Notes: generated from the letters alone by a model not told the origin. A stretch of 64,000 bases of DNA from Gimesia benthica (GCF_009720525.1 NZ_CP043930.1:6832001-6896000), one strand, 5' to 3'. Shown: positions 49,238-60,253, counted from the first letter of the stretch. Made by a program: numbers and translations.

Positions 49238-49905
49238 TTCAGATCAGACAGCTCAAGTTTGGCTATCCGGAATCGAGTTTCCGGTTAAATATCCCTGAGC
49301 TGGAGATTCAGGATGCGGAAAAGGTTGCTGTCATTGGTCCCAGTGGCTGCGGCAAAACGACCCTGTTGAATCTGATTTCCGGGATCCTGATTCCGGATCA
49401 GGGTGAGTTGACTGCAGGTGATGTCGATTTGCGTAAGCTTAATGACAGTCAGAGACGAGCCTATCGCATTTCTCAAATCGGCTTTGTCTTTCAGGAATTT
49501 GAGCTGATTGATTATTTGAATGTCCGGGAAAATATCCTGCTGCCTTATTATATCAATCAGACTCTGAAGCTGGATGAAAGCGTGCAGGCACGGGCACATG
49601 ATTTGGCTGTCTCGATGCAGATCGAGCAGTACCTCAATTCACGCATTGATCAGATTTCCCAGGGAGAACGTCAGCGGGTTGCGATCTGCCGGGCACTGTT
49701 GACTCAGCCACAGATCCTGCTGGCTGATGAGCCGACGGGGAATCTGGACCCGACCAACAAACGCCTGATCCGGGATCTGCTGCTGGAGCATGCCACCCGT
49801 ACCAACGCCATACTGATTATGGTGACTCATGATGATCGCCTGCTGGACGAGTTCGACCGGACGATCGATATTGAGCGTTTTCATGAAATGGTGAAAACGG
49901 CATGA
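49234..49905 (+). CDS. ABC transporter ATP-binding protein (LolD/MacB-like)
   Basis: The 223-residue ATPase has Walker A GPSGCGKTT, a Q loop in IGFVFQEFELIDYL, the signature ISQGERQRVAICRAL, Walker B ILLADEPTGNLD and the switch His in VTHDDR. It belongs to the FtsE/LolD/MacB group, not to the ZnuC group that would be expected beside a ZnuA-like protein. It overlaps its neighbours by 4 bp on both sides. Confidence 0.9.
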   Translation: MIQIRQLKFGYPESSFRLNIPELEIQDAEKVAVIGPSGCGKTTLLNLISGILIPDQGELTAGDVDLRKLNDSQRRAYRISQIGFVFQEFELIDYLNVRENILLPYYINQTLKLDESVQARAHDLAVSMQIEQYLNSRIDQISQGERQRVAICRALLTQPQILLADEPTGNLDPTNKRLIRDLLLEHATRTNAILIMVTHDDRLLDEFDRTIDIERFHEMVKTA

Positions 49906-51083
49906 ATGGGATTTTGCGTCTCACATTACGCTACCTGGCGTATAACAAACTCAAAACAGTCACACTGATTCTATGTGTGACGCTGGCGGTCCTGCTGCCG
50001 GTCCTGCTGCAGTTCGCTGTCAGCTGGTTCGAGCAGGATCTGCACTCCCGCGCCAAAGCCACTCCCCTGGTGGCGGGTGTGAAAGGCAGCCGATTCGACC
50101 TGGCACTGCAGAGCATGTATTTCAGTCGGGCAGATCTGGAACCGATCAATATGCAGGCCGTGGAAACCATCCAGGAATCGGGTTACGCCATGCCAATTCC
50201 GCTGGCAGTCCGGTTTACTGCGCAAGACGCACCAGTCGTGGGGACTTCTCTCGATTATTTCGAATTTCGAAAGCTGCAGTTATCTCAAGGAACCAGCCTG
50301 AAACGACTCGGGGATTGTGTGCTGGGCGCCAGCGTTGCTGAGCGACTGCAGTTGGAACCCGGCGACAGCCTGATGTCCGATCCGTTGAATGTGTTCGATC
50401 TGTCGGGGAATTACCCGTTGAAAATGCGAGTGGTGGGAGTGCTCGAACGTGCCCATTCGCCGGATGACGAAGCTGTGTTTGTGGATTTGAAAACGGAATG
50501 GATCATTTCCGGAATCGGTCATGGGCATCAGACTATTAATGCAGAGACCAGCAAAGATCTGGTGCTCGGACAAAATGACCAGCAGACGGTGGCCAATGCG
50601 GCGGTACCTCAATTCAATGAAGTGACCGATGAAAATCTGGCATCGTTTCACTTTCATGGGGATACCGGCACATTTCCGGTGTCGTCGATCATCGTGGTAC
50701 CCCATGATGCCAAATCAGAGGTCCTGCTGCTGGGCATGTATGACTCTGGGTCTGCCGATGTGCAGATGATTCGGCCTGTAGAAATTGTAGATGAACTGTT
50801 ACAGGTTGTGTTTCGAGTCAAGCAGCTGTTTGACGTGAATACTTTCCTGGTTTCGTTCTCGGTGGGATTGCTGCTGGTGCTGGTGTTTACGTTGTCGTTG
50901 CGTCTCCGTCGTCGCGAACGACAGACGATGTTTCAACTGGGCTGCAGTCGTTCTGTGATCTGGAAGCTGCAACTGACCGAAGTGTTCTTGATTCTGCTCA
51001 GCAGTCTGGTTCTGGTGTTATGTATTACAGCTGTCGTGCGAGTGTATGCCGAACAGCTGCTGCGAATATGGATTATTGATTGA
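49902..51083 (+). CDS. FtsX/MacB-like ABC permease
   Basis: The 393-residue protein has an N-terminal membrane helix (about residues 15-38), an extracytoplasmic domain (40-280) and C-terminal helices (about 300-320 and 350-385). The C-terminal half contains RLRRRERQTMFQLGCSRSVI, the cytoplasmic coupling segment of FtsX-like permeases. I count three helices, perhaps four, so it is close to the minimum of the family. It works with the ATPase encoded just upstream. The substrate is unknown. Confidence 0.82.
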   Translation: MNGILRLTLRYLAYNKLKTVTLILCVTLAVLLPVLLQFAVSWFEQDLHSRAKATPLVAGVKGSRFDLALQSMYFSRADLEPINMQAVETIQESGYAMPIPLAVRFTAQDAPVVGTSLDYFEFRKLQLSQGTSLKRLGDCVLGASVAERLQLEPGDSLMSDPLNVFDLSGNYPLKMRVVGVLERAHSPDDEAVFVDLKTEWIISGIGHGHQTINAETSKDLVLGQNDQQTVANAAVPQFNEVTDENLASFHFHGDTGTFPVSSIIVVPHDAKSEVLLLGMYDSGSADVQMIRPVEIVDELLQVVFRVKQLFDVNTFLVSFSVGLLLVLVFTLSLRLRRRERQTMFQLGCSRSVIWKLQLTEVFLILLSSLVLVLCITAVVRVYAEQLLRIWIID

Positions 51084-51088
51084 GTCTG

Positions 51089-52051
51089 ATGATGCGAAAC
51101 TTTGCCCTGTGGTTTGTACTGTCCCCACTGATATTGTTGTCTGCCTGTGAGTCAAAAGAGAGTTCGCCAACCGGGGAGGCAGCAACTGACGCATCCCCTG
51201 TCGTGGTGGTCGTCAATTACCCGCTGGAATTCATTGTGGACTCACTGGCTGGTTCGGAAGTCAAAGTTCTGAATCCAGTTCCATCCGGTGCAGACCCCGA
51301 AACCTGGATTCCCGACGATGAAGTCGCCGAAACGATCCAGCGGGCAGACCTGATTATCACGAATGGGGCTGATTTTGCTGACTGGGTGAAAAAGCTCTCT
51401 CTCCCACGATCGAAGGTTCTGAGGACATCGTTGTCACTCAAAGATGCGCTGGTGACAGTCCCTGATTTTGAAGTTCACAGTCACGGCACTGGAGGAGCAC
51501 ATTCCCATGCCGGTACTGTCGCGTTCTTCTGGCTCGATCCCAGTCTGATGTACCGACAGGCGGAAGCCATCGCGCAACGCCTGGTCAAGTTGAACCCTGT
51601 TGATGAGCAGCAGATTGAGTCACAGCTGCTCAAGTTCAAGGAAGCACTCTCGCCCCTCAATCAGCAGCTCGATCAGATGAAAGCCGATTATTCGGGACGG
51701 CACTGGTTTTCCCGGCGTCCCGTCTATCAATATTTGGCCCGGAGGTGTGGCTGGGAAATGTTTCACCTGCACTGGAAACCGGGGGCAGCGCCCACTGAAG
51801 GCGAGTGGGAACAGATGCAAACACTGCAGAAAGAACATCAGATTTCAGGTGTCCTTTGGGAACGGTCTCCGGGGAAAAACCTGCGTGAGAAATTGGATGA
51901 GCAGGGCCTGAATTCATTCGTCCTCAACCCGCTGACCACAAAACCGGCAAAGGGAGATTATCTCACCATGATGCAGGAGCAGCTGTCACAACTGGCACAG
52001 TTTCTGAAATCAAATCAGCCGGTCTCCGCCGACGAAAAGAACCCCAAGTAA
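51089..52051 (+). CDS. ZnuA-like metal-binding lipoprotein (cluster A-1 solute-binding protein)
   Basis: I start at ATG 51089, giving a lipoprotein signal peptide with lipobox LSAC and 320 residues; an upstream TTG at 51080 is possible. The fold of Zn/Mn-binding proteins is visible: VNYPLEFIVDSLAG, SGADPETWIPDD, LIITNGADFADWV and FFWLDPSLMYRQAEAI. A His-rich loop (HSHGTGGAHSHAG) stands where ZnuA proteins bind zinc. The family normally feeds a ZnuBC importer; here the partners are FtsX-type, so the role may differ (metal chaperone or sensor). It ends the operon. Confidence 0.85.
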   Translation: MMRNFALWFVLSPLILLSACESKESSPTGEAATDASPVVVVVNYPLEFIVDSLAGSEVKVLNPVPSGADPETWIPDDEVAETIQRADLIITNGADFADWVKKLSLPRSKVLRTSLSLKDALVTVPDFEVHSHGTGGAHSHAGTVAFFWLDPSLMYRQAEAIAQRLVKLNPVDEQQIESQLLKFKEALSPLNQQLDQMKADYSGRHWFSRRPVYQYLARRCGWEMFHLHWKPGAAPTEGEWEQMQTLQKEHQISGVLWERSPGKNLREKLDEQGLNSFVLNPLTTKPAKGDYLTMMQEQLSQLAQFLKSNQPVSADEKNPK

Positions 52052-52327
52052 TTGGTATATCTATGTTTTGAGACTGTACGGATTCTGCCTTTCTCAGAGG
52101 CCTCAGGACTCGTAAACCCGAAAACAGACGGGATCGGCCACCAGGACTTGATTGGGGCAATTACTACGACTGCTGCATTTATACTGAATTTCTGTTTCCG
52201 GTTCGCTGGATTTCGGGTTGAGTTCAGTTGAGGGAGTAGGAAGTACCGATGTAAGGTATATAATGTGGATAAATCACTGTTTTGAGATGATGGATCACGA
52301 CCTGTTACGATAACCCGAAAGGTTTTA

Positions 52328-52567
52328 ATGATGCAAACAGCTTTACAGGTTTTGGACCGGGAATACCTCGAAGCCCGTTGTGCCCTGCTGGAACTGGCTG
52401 CGGCCCTGGATCGCGTTGATCGCGCTCACGATCATGAAGAAGCGGCCAACAATTTTCAGGATTCCCGTCTGGACCTACTGAATCAGGCAATCAAGATCTT
52501 GAGTGAAGAAAGTCACCTGCCCAATCGATCGGAGCGTCTGCTGCTGCTTTTCTCCGACCTGGACTGA
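52328..52567 (+). CDS. Small acidic protein, function unknown
   Basis: The 79-residue protein is predicted helical throughout, with alternating Leu/Ala and acidic positions (LDREYLEARCALLELAAALD), and has no Cys motif except one Cys near residue 18. It lies 57 bp before the TatD-like gene and may share its transcript. Start may be the ATG at 52328 or 52331. The 276 bp ahead of it contain a TATAAT-like site at 52257-52262. I cannot assign a function. Confidence 0.55.
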   Translation: MMQTALQVLDREYLEARCALLELAAALDRVDRAHDHEEAANNFQDSRLDLLNQAIKILSEESHLPNRSERLLLLFSDLD

Positions 52568-52624
52568 TTCTCCTACGTTCTTCCTCCCCGCCATTTAATG
52601 ATCTAAATTTTCAGCGAGACGAAT

Positions 52625-53470
52625 ATGCAAATCATCCAACCTCATTATCATGCGATCGCCCGAACAGCCCAGGACTACGAACGGATGGCAATGTCCGGTG
52701 TCGTAGCCGTTGCTGAGCCTGCTTTCTGGGCCGGCTTTGACCGTCTGTATCCGGAAACCTTTGTGGATTACTTCCGCCAGATCAGTGAATTCGAACCAAC
52801 CCGTGCCGCTGAATATGGCATCAAGCATTACTGCTGGGTTGCCGTGAATCCCAAGGAAGCTGAAAACCCGACGTTGAGCCACGAAGTGCTCAAGCACATG
52901 CCAGAATTCTACGAAAAGCCGAACGTGCTGGGCGTGGGAGAAATCGGTTTCCATAAAACGACCAAGAATGAAGAAGAGATCTTCGAAGCCCAGGTCGAGC
53001 AGGCGATCAAATATGATCAGCTGATTCTGATTCATACGCCTCACCTGCAGGACAAAGTCCGCGGAACCAAGCGGACCCTGGAAGTCCTGGCGCACATGAA
53101 CGTCAATCCGGAACGGGTCTGGATCGACCATGTCGAAGAACACACGATTCGCGAACCGCTGGAAGCGGGTTACTGGGTCGGCTTCACTCTCTATCCTATT
53201 ACCAAGTGCTCGCCCAAACGGGCCTGTGACATGCTCGAAATGTATGGTCACGAACGAATCCTGGTGAACTCCTCAGCTGACTGGGGACCCAGTGATCCCT
53301 TTACCCTGCAGCAGTGTGTCGTACAGTACCGGGCACGCGGCTACTCGGTTCAGGATGCGATCGAAATCTTCCACAACAATCCGGCGCGCTTCCTGGGACA
53401 GAATCCCAAATTCGATATCAAGCCGATTCAACTGGAAACGATCGAAGAAGAAATTACAGATATGGTCTAA
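52625..53470 (+). CDS. TatD-family metal-dependent hydrolase (EboB-like)
   Basis: The 281-residue TIM-barrel protein begins with PHYHAIARTAQDYERM, where the usual His-x-His of the metal site is present (HYH), and contains GIKHYCWVAVNPKEAEN, GVGEIGFH, LILIHTPH and WIDHVEEHT blocks. These resemble the TatD-related hydrolases found in ebo (metabolite transport/prenylation) clusters more than TatD itself. No other ebo genes are in the window, so a solitary role is likely. Substrate is unknown. A terminator follows the stop. Confidence 0.8.
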   Translation: MQIIQPHYHAIARTAQDYERMAMSGVVAVAEPAFWAGFDRLYPETFVDYFRQISEFEPTRAAEYGIKHYCWVAVNPKEAENPTLSHEVLKHMPEFYEKPNVLGVGEIGFHKTTKNEEEIFEAQVEQAIKYDQLILIHTPHLQDKVRGTKRTLEVLAHMNVNPERVWIDHVEEHTIREPLEAGYWVGFTLYPITKCSPKRACDMLEMYGHERILVNSSADWGPSDPFTLQQCVVQYRARGYSVQDAIEIFHNNPARFLGQNPKFDIKPIQLETIEEEITDMV

Positions 53471-53494
53471 AACGACCAGATCTCGGAAAGAAAT

Positions 53495-53528
53495 AAACAG
53501 GAGTCGGGTTCATGCTCGACTCCTGTTT
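53495..53528 (+). terminator. Rho-independent terminator after the TatD-like gene
   Basis: A 12-bp stem (AAACAGGAGTCG at 53495-53506 and its complement at 53517-53528) with a 10-nt loop ends in TTTT. It lies between convergent genes and may act in both directions, since an A-rich stretch precedes it. Confidence 0.8.
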
Positions 53529-53553
53529 TGCTGCGCGGATCTCAGGATAACGC

Positions 53554-54084
53554 CTATTTCTTCTTCGGGCGAAAAGCGACCAGACGTCCCTCATCGGTCT
53601 CCAGAAAGGGACCTTCCAGCAGGTCGATACAATACGGGACAGCCGGAAAGACAGCGTCCAGGCATTCCTGAATCGCCTTGGGCTGACCAGGCAGATTGAT
53701 GATCAGCGTCCCGCCTCGGATCACGGCGGTCTGCCGGGAGAGAATGGCAGTAGGGACTTTTTCCAGTGAGACCTTACGCATCAGCTCTCCAAAGCCGGGC
53801 ATCTCTTTTTCCGCGACTGCGAGAGTCGCTTCCGGCGTGATGTCCCGTCTGGCAGGACCGGTTCCGCCAGTCGTCACTACCAGGCAGCACTGCTCTTGAT
53901 CACAAAGCTCAATCAGAGTTTCTGTGATCGTGGAGAGTTCATCGGGAATGACACGTGCCTCAGGCGTCCAGTCGCTGGTCAGTACTTCTTTCAGATACTC
54001 GTGGATCGCCGGGCCTCCCCGGTCTTCATATTCACCTCGACTGGCGCGGTCGGATACGGTCACAATTCCTATTCTGGCTGTCAT
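53554..54084 (-). CDS. mog: Molybdopterin adenylyltransferase
   Basis: The 176-residue protein starts TARIGIVTVSDRASRGEYED and contains the signature VVTTGGTGPARRDITPEATL, EMPGFGELMRKVS and LIINLPGQPKAIQECLDAVF. This is close to E. coli MogA in length and wording, which separates it from MoaB-like proteins. It adenylates molybdopterin before Mo insertion. No other moa/moe genes are next to it. Upstream lies the dab operon on the same strand with a 168-bp gap. Confidence 0.92.
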   Translation of the reverse strand: MTARIGIVTVSDRASRGEYEDRGGPAIHEYLKEVLTSDWTPEARVIPDELSTITETLIELCDQEQCCLVVTTGGTGPARRDITPEATLAVAEKEMPGFGELMRKVSLEKVPTAILSRQTAVIRGGTLIINLPGQPKAIQECLDAVFPAVPYCIDLLEGPFLETDEGRLVAFRPKKK

Positions 54085-54252
54085 TTATTATCTATCTGAA
54101 AAGAGAGCAATAAGGTAATTCAGGTCTCAAACACGTTACTGCCTGACTGCTGGATTATAACGATTCGCGGACTGAATTTAAAAAGAGATTGCTTGCTAAA
54201 CAGACTTTTCAACCTACTTATTCCGTTGTAACAGTACTGATCGCCAGCTGAT

Positions 54253-55713
54253 TCAGGGAGACGTCGTTAGATGATGTTTATCTTCGCTGATACTGTAATC
54301 AACGGAAACTTTGTTTTCTTGAAAGGCCTCATCTCGCTGTTGAATTAATTGAATGGCTGCATGATTTCGGGAGATGACACCCGGTTGTGGGTACAGGCCG
54401 CCGCCGATGACAAGTGCGACCAGGATCAGAATGGCGACATGTTCTGGGATCCGTGCCCGGAGCGATATGGATGCCGAATGATGCGTTCCCGTAAAGACCC
54501 GAAAGTAGACCTGCAGGATTGCAATGCTGTTCAATGCGGTTGCGATCACAACTGCAGTCCCGACCAGTGGGTAGATTTCAATTACTCCTTCAATCAGAAG
54601 TTCGGTCCCGATAAAGCCCAGCGTTCCGGGAAAGCCGATTGACGCGAGGCCCGTAACCAGAAATAACCCTGCCAGGGTGGGAGTATGTTCGTAAAGTCCA
54701 TGATAGGTTTTCAGAGAAATCCGACCGGTTCTGGCTTCGACAGAACGCAAGGTTAAGGCAAATCCGGCCAGTGAAATTCCAACAGAAATCCAGACACATA
54801 ATCCACCTGTCAGTCCCAGAGGAGTCGCCATTTCTAAACCAACGAGCACCAGGGAAGAATGGCTCAGGAACAGATAGCAGAAAAAACGGCGGGCTTCCTG
54901 TTGCACCAGCGCCATGCCGGCTGCATAGACGGCTGTAATCAGGGAAACAATCGCGATGCCCTGCAATGCCCAGTCTGGGGCAATGGGGAAGACCAGCCGT
55001 AAGATGGCATAAGCGCCCGTCATGGGAGTGACGAACAGTAAGGCGGTTCCGAACGTGATTTTATCAAACAGATCTGTCATCCAGCAGTGAAGTGGAATGA
55101 TTCCGCTTCGCAATAAGGCAGCGGTGGTCAGCAGCGCGCCAGCGATCAGTGAGAGTGTGCCGCTTTGATCCTTGAAGCTGGAAAGTAAGCCTCCAGCGAC
55201 CAGAAGCAGGACAAACAGCCCCATGTGTAGAACATAGACACGGCTTGAGCGTTTATTGGACCGGAATTCCAGTAAGGGAGGGATTGTTGCCACGGAAAGT
55301 AAGAGAATGATGATCCACGGTTCTTTACTGCTGAGTGTCGACAGCAAGATCGCTTCGGAGATTAAAGTGTTACTGAAAGAAAAACTATGTCCCTTGGTCT
55401 TCAGCGTGGAAAGCACCGTCAGGAGGTAAAGCAGCGCTGCCAGCGGCAGCAAAGGGGCACTCAAGTCATCGACCACAAAGAGGTTTTTATGGAACAGTCG
55501 ATAAAACAGGGAGAACGGTTCAGAGGCAGCAAACGTGTTGAGACTTACAAAGTCGATCCATCCGCAGATCGTGACCAGACAGGTCAATGTGCAGATGCGG
55601 ATGCAGCGCTTGTAAGCACGATCCCGATCTGGAGTGAATTTGAGCCAGATTGATCCCAGCAGAGTGATCAGGACGGATATTTCCATCCAGGGGAGATGGA
55701 GTTCGGGCAACAT
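54253..55713 (-). CDS. NuoM/NuoL-family membrane subunit, second antiporter-like component of the DAB module
   Basis: The 486-residue protein has about 14 membrane helices of the proton-conducting-transporter family. The region [18 protein letters not shown] corresponds to the conserved channel helices, but the Lys that family members have about ten residues later (as in GILLKTAAYGLLR of NuoM) appears as Met/Thr here ([11 protein letters not shown]). Other complex I genes are not near. It overlaps the DabB gene by 1 bp, so it is part of the same operon. Most DAB systems have a single such subunit, so its role is open. Confidence 0.8.
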   Translation of the reverse strand: MLPELHLPWMEISVLITLLGSIWLKFTPDRDRAYKRCIRICTLTCLVTICGWIDFVSLNTFAASEPFSLFYRLFHKNLFVVDDLSAPLLPLAALLYLLTVLSTLKTKGHSFSFSNTLISEAILLSTLSSKEPWIIILLLSVATIPPLLEFRSNKRSSRVYVLHMGLFVLLLVAGGLLSSFKDQSGTLSLIAGALLTTAALLRSGIIPLHCWMTDLFDKITFGTALLFVTPMTGAYAILRLVFPIAPDWALQGIAIVSLITAVYAAGMALVQQEARRFFCYLFLSHSSLVLVGLEMATPLGLTGGLCVWISVGISLAGFALTLRSVEARTGRISLKTYHGLYEHTPTLAGLFLVTGLASIGFPGTLGFIGTELLIEGVIEIYPLVGTAVVIATALNSIAILQVYFRVFTGTHHSASISLRARIPEHVAILILVALVIGGGLYPQPGVISRNHAAIQLIQQRDEAFQENKVSVDYSISEDKHHLTTSP

Positions 55714-57101
55714 TAATTTTCCTCCAGAGAATCAGAGACTGGGGAGACGGATTCAGATTCTCTTTGATCTTCTCCGGAAATCAGATTCGTCCAGCGCGAT
55801 TCTAAACTGTCACAATAACGAAACAGCCCAACAAAGGGGGTGATGATGAATCGGTTACAAAGCATATCCAGATAGCCTCGTTCCAGTTCAAATCGATACA
55901 GTGATACACGATACCGTTCGGGCATAATTCGAACCCAGAGTGATGGTTTTTGTGTCAGATGAGCCCCAATCGCATTTTCTAGTGAATGGTAATCGTGAAA
56001 TAATGACGGCGCTCGCAGCAACTGTAATGTTCTCAGACAGGCGTGCCCGATGATGTGAATCAGCGCGATGTAACGTAAGCCACATCCGATTTCGACGACG
56101 ATGATGCTCACCTGAGTCAGTGAGGCAAAGGCGAGTGCACTTTTAATATCAGTTTGCACGCGGGCAACGAGAGTACCATAAATCGCGGAGACCAGCCCCA
56201 GCAGGATAACTGTCAGGCTGAGTAGCGGGGATAGCTCGAGAATCGGACTGACACGCAACAGCAGATAGGCGCCCAGATGGACGGAAAGTGATCCGTAAAA
56301 AACAGCACTCGAGGGGGTGGGGCCTTCCATGGCGCGCGGTAACCATCCGGAAAATGGTACAAGGGCGGATTTTCCCGCTGCCGCGAATAACAGCAGTAGT
56401 CCGATAAACAACGCGTGTTGCTCTGAAATCGAAGCCTGCCCATCGGGCCATGAACCTGTTCCCATCAGTTCGGCGAAGTCACCTGCGCCAGTTAAATGGT
56501 GTAACATGATTGCCGCCACCAAAAATGCGGCGTCAGCAATTCTGTAGATCGACCAGATCCGCAGCCCGTTTCGAACGGGGTTGAGGCGTTCGTGAAAAAA
56601 TGCCACCAGCAGTGCTGAAGAGAGTCCGACTAATTCCCAGCCGAAAAAGAGTGTCTCAATCGTTCCTGCCAGCGAAGACACTATCATTCCCAGCAGAAAC
56701 AAGGCATAGCAGATGAAAAAACGATTATAGCCGGGTTCCCGATGCAGATAGCGACTGGCGAATGCGCCAACGGTACCACAAAGGATAAATGAAAGAATAC
56801 AAAAGGGAATTGATAATCGATCGAAAATAAACTTCAAATGGAAGTGAAAATGTTGCTCGGGGAGCACGACCCAGTTCCCCATTTCGACAGGAACATATCG
56901 TTTGCCCAGGGTAAGCATCAGAACCAGGACTGCGATCGAGGCAAACAATCCCATGACGACGACCGTCTGGGTCGCATGGGCGATCAGTCGCTCACCCAAT
57001 GGCTTGTTGATCAAGGACGACGTACCGAGTAATGCCAGCAGCAGGGCAGGGCCTGCGACAATACATACGCCGAGGAAATGGAATGCAATTTCAGAATTCA
57101 T
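55713..57101 (-). CDS. dabB: DabB, NuoL-like membrane subunit of the inorganic carbon transporter
   Basis: The 462-residue protein has about 13 membrane helices, with the TM5 Glu in [14 protein letters not shown] and the Lys/Glu-bearing channel stretch [20 protein letters not shown] followed by HLGAYLLLR. The shortened size, compared with NuoL, fits DabB proteins, which couple cation flow to CO2 hydration by DabA. Its start overlaps the dabA stop (ATGA-like) and its end touches the next membrane gene. Confidence 0.88.
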   Translation of the reverse strand: MNSEIAFHFLGVCIVAGPALLLALLGTSSLINKPLGERLIAHATQTVVVMGLFASIAVLVLMLTLGKRYVPVEMGNWVVLPEQHFHFHLKFIFDRLSIPFCILSFILCGTVGAFASRYLHREPGYNRFFICYALFLLGMIVSSLAGTIETLFFGWELVGLSSALLVAFFHERLNPVRNGLRIWSIYRIADAAFLVAAIMLHHLTGAGDFAELMGTGSWPDGQASISEQHALFIGLLLLFAAAGKSALVPFSGWLPRAMEGPTPSSAVFYGSLSVHLGAYLLLRVSPILELSPLLSLTVILLGLVSAIYGTLVARVQTDIKSALAFASLTQVSIIVVEIGCGLRYIALIHIIGHACLRTLQLLRAPSLFHDYHSLENAIGAHLTQKPSLWVRIMPERYRVSLYRFELERGYLDMLCNRFIITPFVGLFRYCDSLESRWTNLISGEDQRESESVSPVSDSLEEN

Positions 57102-60100
57102 TAGGGAACCGATACCTGTTTCAACGAAGAGGAGATGACAGGATTTTCAATGGAGGCAAAACCAAGATGATCCCGTTTGCCACGGTACCAGTCTATGGAA
57201 GAGTTTGTACGCGGGAGTTGCTCTGACTCAGGACGATATAGTGTGAAAAATCCATTTCGATATTCATGGATCTGGGAGGTTGCCACATCAAGGATGGCTA
57301 ACTGTACCCAGTTACCATTCACCAGTCTCGCAATTCCTGGATTGTCATTGATAATCCGGGACATGGCCTCTTTTGTCGTTTCGATGACGAGGAGTAACCG
57401 TACGGGTTCATGAATCTCGACCATCTGCCAGGGAAGTCCAGGTCGAAGATCGCTGGCAGAACCGTCCATCACACCTAACAGAGATGTGATATTATGTGCC
57501 AGCTTTGTGCCACAGCCATAACCCGTTGAATCGACGTATGAAAAATAGTATTCCAGATTGATCCCGGCACAAACGGGTATGACCGCCTGCAGCAGCCTTT
57601 CCAGAATCTTGCTGTCTTCATCATCCTGCAGGGGATTATAGGATGTCAGAAATGCACGACGATCCAGAAACAGTCCACGGTTCCATTCTCTGCGCCCGAC
57701 AAAGCAGATCGAATTAGTCGCGTGTCCATACTCGGGACGCACCTGTGAAAGGTCCTCTGCACGACCTTCGACATGTCGCAGTGCTTCATCAACTGAGAGA
57801 TCAAGATCGGCAGATTCAAACTGGCGGCAACGTTCATGGGCATTATGAGCGCGGGCCGCGGTGATGTGCTTGTCTGCCGTTTCAAACAGTTTCCGGTGGG
57901 AGACTGGAAGACGGTCGAGGTCATACCAGGTGACGTTGTCGTTACAGGTATTGTGGTAGCAGCCTAAAAAATTTGTCTCGTCGGGGATAACCAGATTGTG
58001 TTCAGACAGGATACGTCGCACTCGGGGATCGTTTGCCATTTGAGCGAACGCGCGTGCATTGGGGCCTCCGCGACCTCCTCCGCATGCGCCACAATCATGC
58101 GCGGCTTCGTGCGGGTTATTCATGCTAGAAGATCCGTGGCCACAAATAATGACCAGGGGAGAAAACTGTTCTGATCGTGCCAGCCCCATGGCCCGTAATC
58201 CACCTTCAACGATTTGCGCCATTTCTGCAATCGAATACCCCAGTTGATCACCTTGATTCCCTGGCTCGGCACTGATTCGCTCCAGCCTTAGTTGAGTTGT
58301 GGGAGGGGCAACGATGCTCTGAAACATCCCGCGGATCTGGGCTGTTGTACGTGGAAAGAGCGTGCGGGCAACCAGGGGAAACGCCGCCAGTGAACCAACC
58401 AGACCGGTTAACAAACCGCCGAGGAAAGTCCGGGTCCCTACATGCGTCTGATGGGTGGCTCGACCGAGGCGACGACGTGTGACCGCGCGGCGACGACTGA
58501 TGCGTTCGAGCGAATAGAGCGTCTCTTCCTGCACAAAATGAACCGGTTTGATGTTAACCGGGCATAGCGGTGTGAAATGGGCGTCCGCAGCACCACGATA
58601 GTACATCGCGACACCAAAGAAACCGGCGATTCCAAACGTTTCGCACTCGGGAGCGATTTCTTCCAGGTGCCGGCGGAATGATTCTTCACGTTCATCAATG
58701 CAACAGACGACCTGATATGCGGGCTGCATCGGTTGCTGAGTTTCAGCCTGCGTCTGTAATTCCCGGTAGCGTTTTGTATGCGCTGTAACTGCGTTGAGTA
58801 TGTCGTTTCGGTATTTACGTTCATAGGCCAGGTGGAATATGCGTCGACGTTCCAGGCTCGAAAATTGTTCAATTTCCTGAATGAGCAGTCTCCACTGTTC
58901 ATCTGAAAGATACATCAGGTCTTCCGGGTTCCAGCCACGCACTTGAGAAAGCTGAAATAAAGTAAACGCCAGTTGATATTGATGGTCTTTCAGGCAGGGA
59001 TGGGTGTTTTTCAGGATCTCATTGCGGACCGTTGCCAGGGAGCCCTCAAAATGAAGTGATTCCTGTATCACAGCCGTCACAGCGAGCCGATCGAGGATCA
59101 GGCGGACTGCCAGGAATTCGATCAGAGTTCCTTTGGGGGCAGGGTGGGGAGCCCATTCCGCATTGGATTCCATTTGCCAGACAATACCGGACCACCCCCG
59201 CAAGGCAAGCAGCGTTTGGGAAACATAATCATCCCGTTCTTCGTCAGGGACTCCCAGCAGTGAGAGGGATTCACTGATTGATTCCAGGGGGCTGAGGTTA
59301 GACACCAGCAGGCGATTGATTTCGCTGTTGAGTCCTGAGAGTGCGACAGAGGGACTCAGTTTTGACCCGGAATATAAATTCAGGAACGCATGATAAAATC
59401 CTGTATTGCGTTCGGGGAGCGTCCATGCGCCAAATCCCTGATCGAGAAATGCTGCACAGAAACGAATTAAGACTTCGTTTACGATCAGATCGGAATCGAC
59501 GCCGGTTGCGCTCATTAACAGATCTCGGTGTCTGACCGATTTTTGCGTGGTGCTCATCGGTTTGATGTTCGCAGACTGGACGCGGTTGTGGCAGACTTCC
59601 CACAGGAAGTGTAAGGCAAATGATTCCCACTTCTGCGCATTCCATGAATCCATGGATTTCGTATTGAACTGACCACAAAGGCTGCTCATGATCATTTCTG
59701 ACTTTTGATCAGTCTGATGCTTGCCTTCGCGGAAGTCCCGCATGATCCAGTTTTGTGTTTTGGCAATTGTCTGGGCGCGGGTGGCGGGCGAAACTTCCTG
59801 TCGAAAGCGACGTAAAGCATCGGTTTCTGCAATGAACCAGCGTAATTCCGCTACGGGGCCTGAATGGAGGGGGAACTCTAACATGGCCAGGCGGAGGGCG
59901 TACCTTGTTCCAAACGTACCAATCAGTTGATCTGCCCTTTCAGCAAGTTCGTCGTGTAAGACGGCCTGCAGGTCCTGGACGCGAATCCGCTGGTTTTCCA
60001 GTTTTTTTCGATAGCGCTCTTCTGGCAGGTATGGATGGCAGCCAAAAATCTTGCCACCTGCGGAGACACCGTTCTCAAAGGGAAGATTCTCAAAGGCATG

Positions 60101-60253
60101 CAGCGTATTGTGGTGTACGAAGACCGTAATCGGACCCTGAGCTGGCAGATAATGTGCGGCATGTTTTATAGCCTGGAGCAGCTCAGCATGCTCTTCGGAG
60201 TCTGTCGATAACTCAGGCTGATCGCCTGGTTTGTTTTCAGTGGGTTTATTCAT
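57101..60253 (-). CDS. dabA: DabA, DUF2309/UPF0753 inorganic carbon transporter subunit
   Basis: The 1050-residue soluble subunit has the beta-carbonic-anhydrase-like zinc site of DabA: Cys518 and Asp520 in [18 protein letters not shown], His706 in ICGHGSSS and Cys721 in DCGACGG. With DabB it forms an energy-coupled, one-way CO2-hydrating pump that accumulates bicarbonate. The first 50 residues contain [14 protein letters not shown], also typical. It is the first gene of a three-gene operon. A carbonic anhydrase gene lies about 880 bp away. Confidence 0.93.
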   Translation of the reverse strand: MNKPTENKPGDQPELSTDSEEHAELLQAIKHAAHYLPAQGPITVFVHHNTLHAFENLPFENGVSAGGKIFGCHPYLPEERYRKKLENQRIRVQDLQAVLHDELAERADQLIGTFGTRYALRLAMLEFPLHSGPVAELRWFIAETDALRRFRQEVSPATRAQTIAKTQNWIMRDFREGKHQTDQKSEMIMSSLCGQFNTKSMDSWNAQKWESFALHFLWEVCHNRVQSANIKPMSTTQKSVRHRDLLMSATGVDSDLIVNEVLIRFCAAFLDQGFGAWTLPERNTGFYHAFLNLYSGSKLSPSVALSGLNSEINRLLVSNLSPLESISESLSLLGVPDEERDDYVSQTLLALRGWSGIVWQMESNAEWAPHPAPKGTLIEFLAVRLILDRLAVTAVIQESLHFEGSLATVRNEILKNTHPCLKDHQYQLAFTLFQLSQVRGWNPEDLMYLSDEQWRLLIQEIEQFSSLERRRIFHLAYERKYRNDILNAVTAHTKRYRELQTQAETQQPMQPAYQVVCCIDEREESFRRHLEEIAPECETFGIAGFFGVAMYYRGAADAHFTPLCPVNIKPVHFVQEETLYSLERISRRRAVTRRRLGRATHQTHVGTRTFLGGLLTGLVGSLAAFPLVARTLFPRTTAQIRGMFQSIVAPPTTQLRLERISAEPGNQGDQLGYSIAEMAQIVEGGLRAMGLARSEQFSPLVIICGHGSSSMNNPHEAAHDCGACGGGRGGPNARAFAQMANDPRVRRILSEHNLVIPDETNFLGCYHNTCNDNVTWYDLDRLPVSHRKLFETADKHITAARAHNAHERCRQFESADLDLSVDEALRHVEGRAEDLSQVRPEYGHATNSICFVGRREWNRGLFLDRRAFLTSYNPLQDDEDSKILERLLQAVIPVCAGINLEYYFSYVDSTGYGCGTKLAHNITSLLGVMDGSASDLRPGLPWQMVEIHEPVRLLLVIETTKEAMSRIINDNPGIARLVNGNWVQLAILDVATSQIHEYRNGFFTLYRPESEQLPRTNSSIDWYRGKRDHLGFASIENPVISSSLKQVSVP

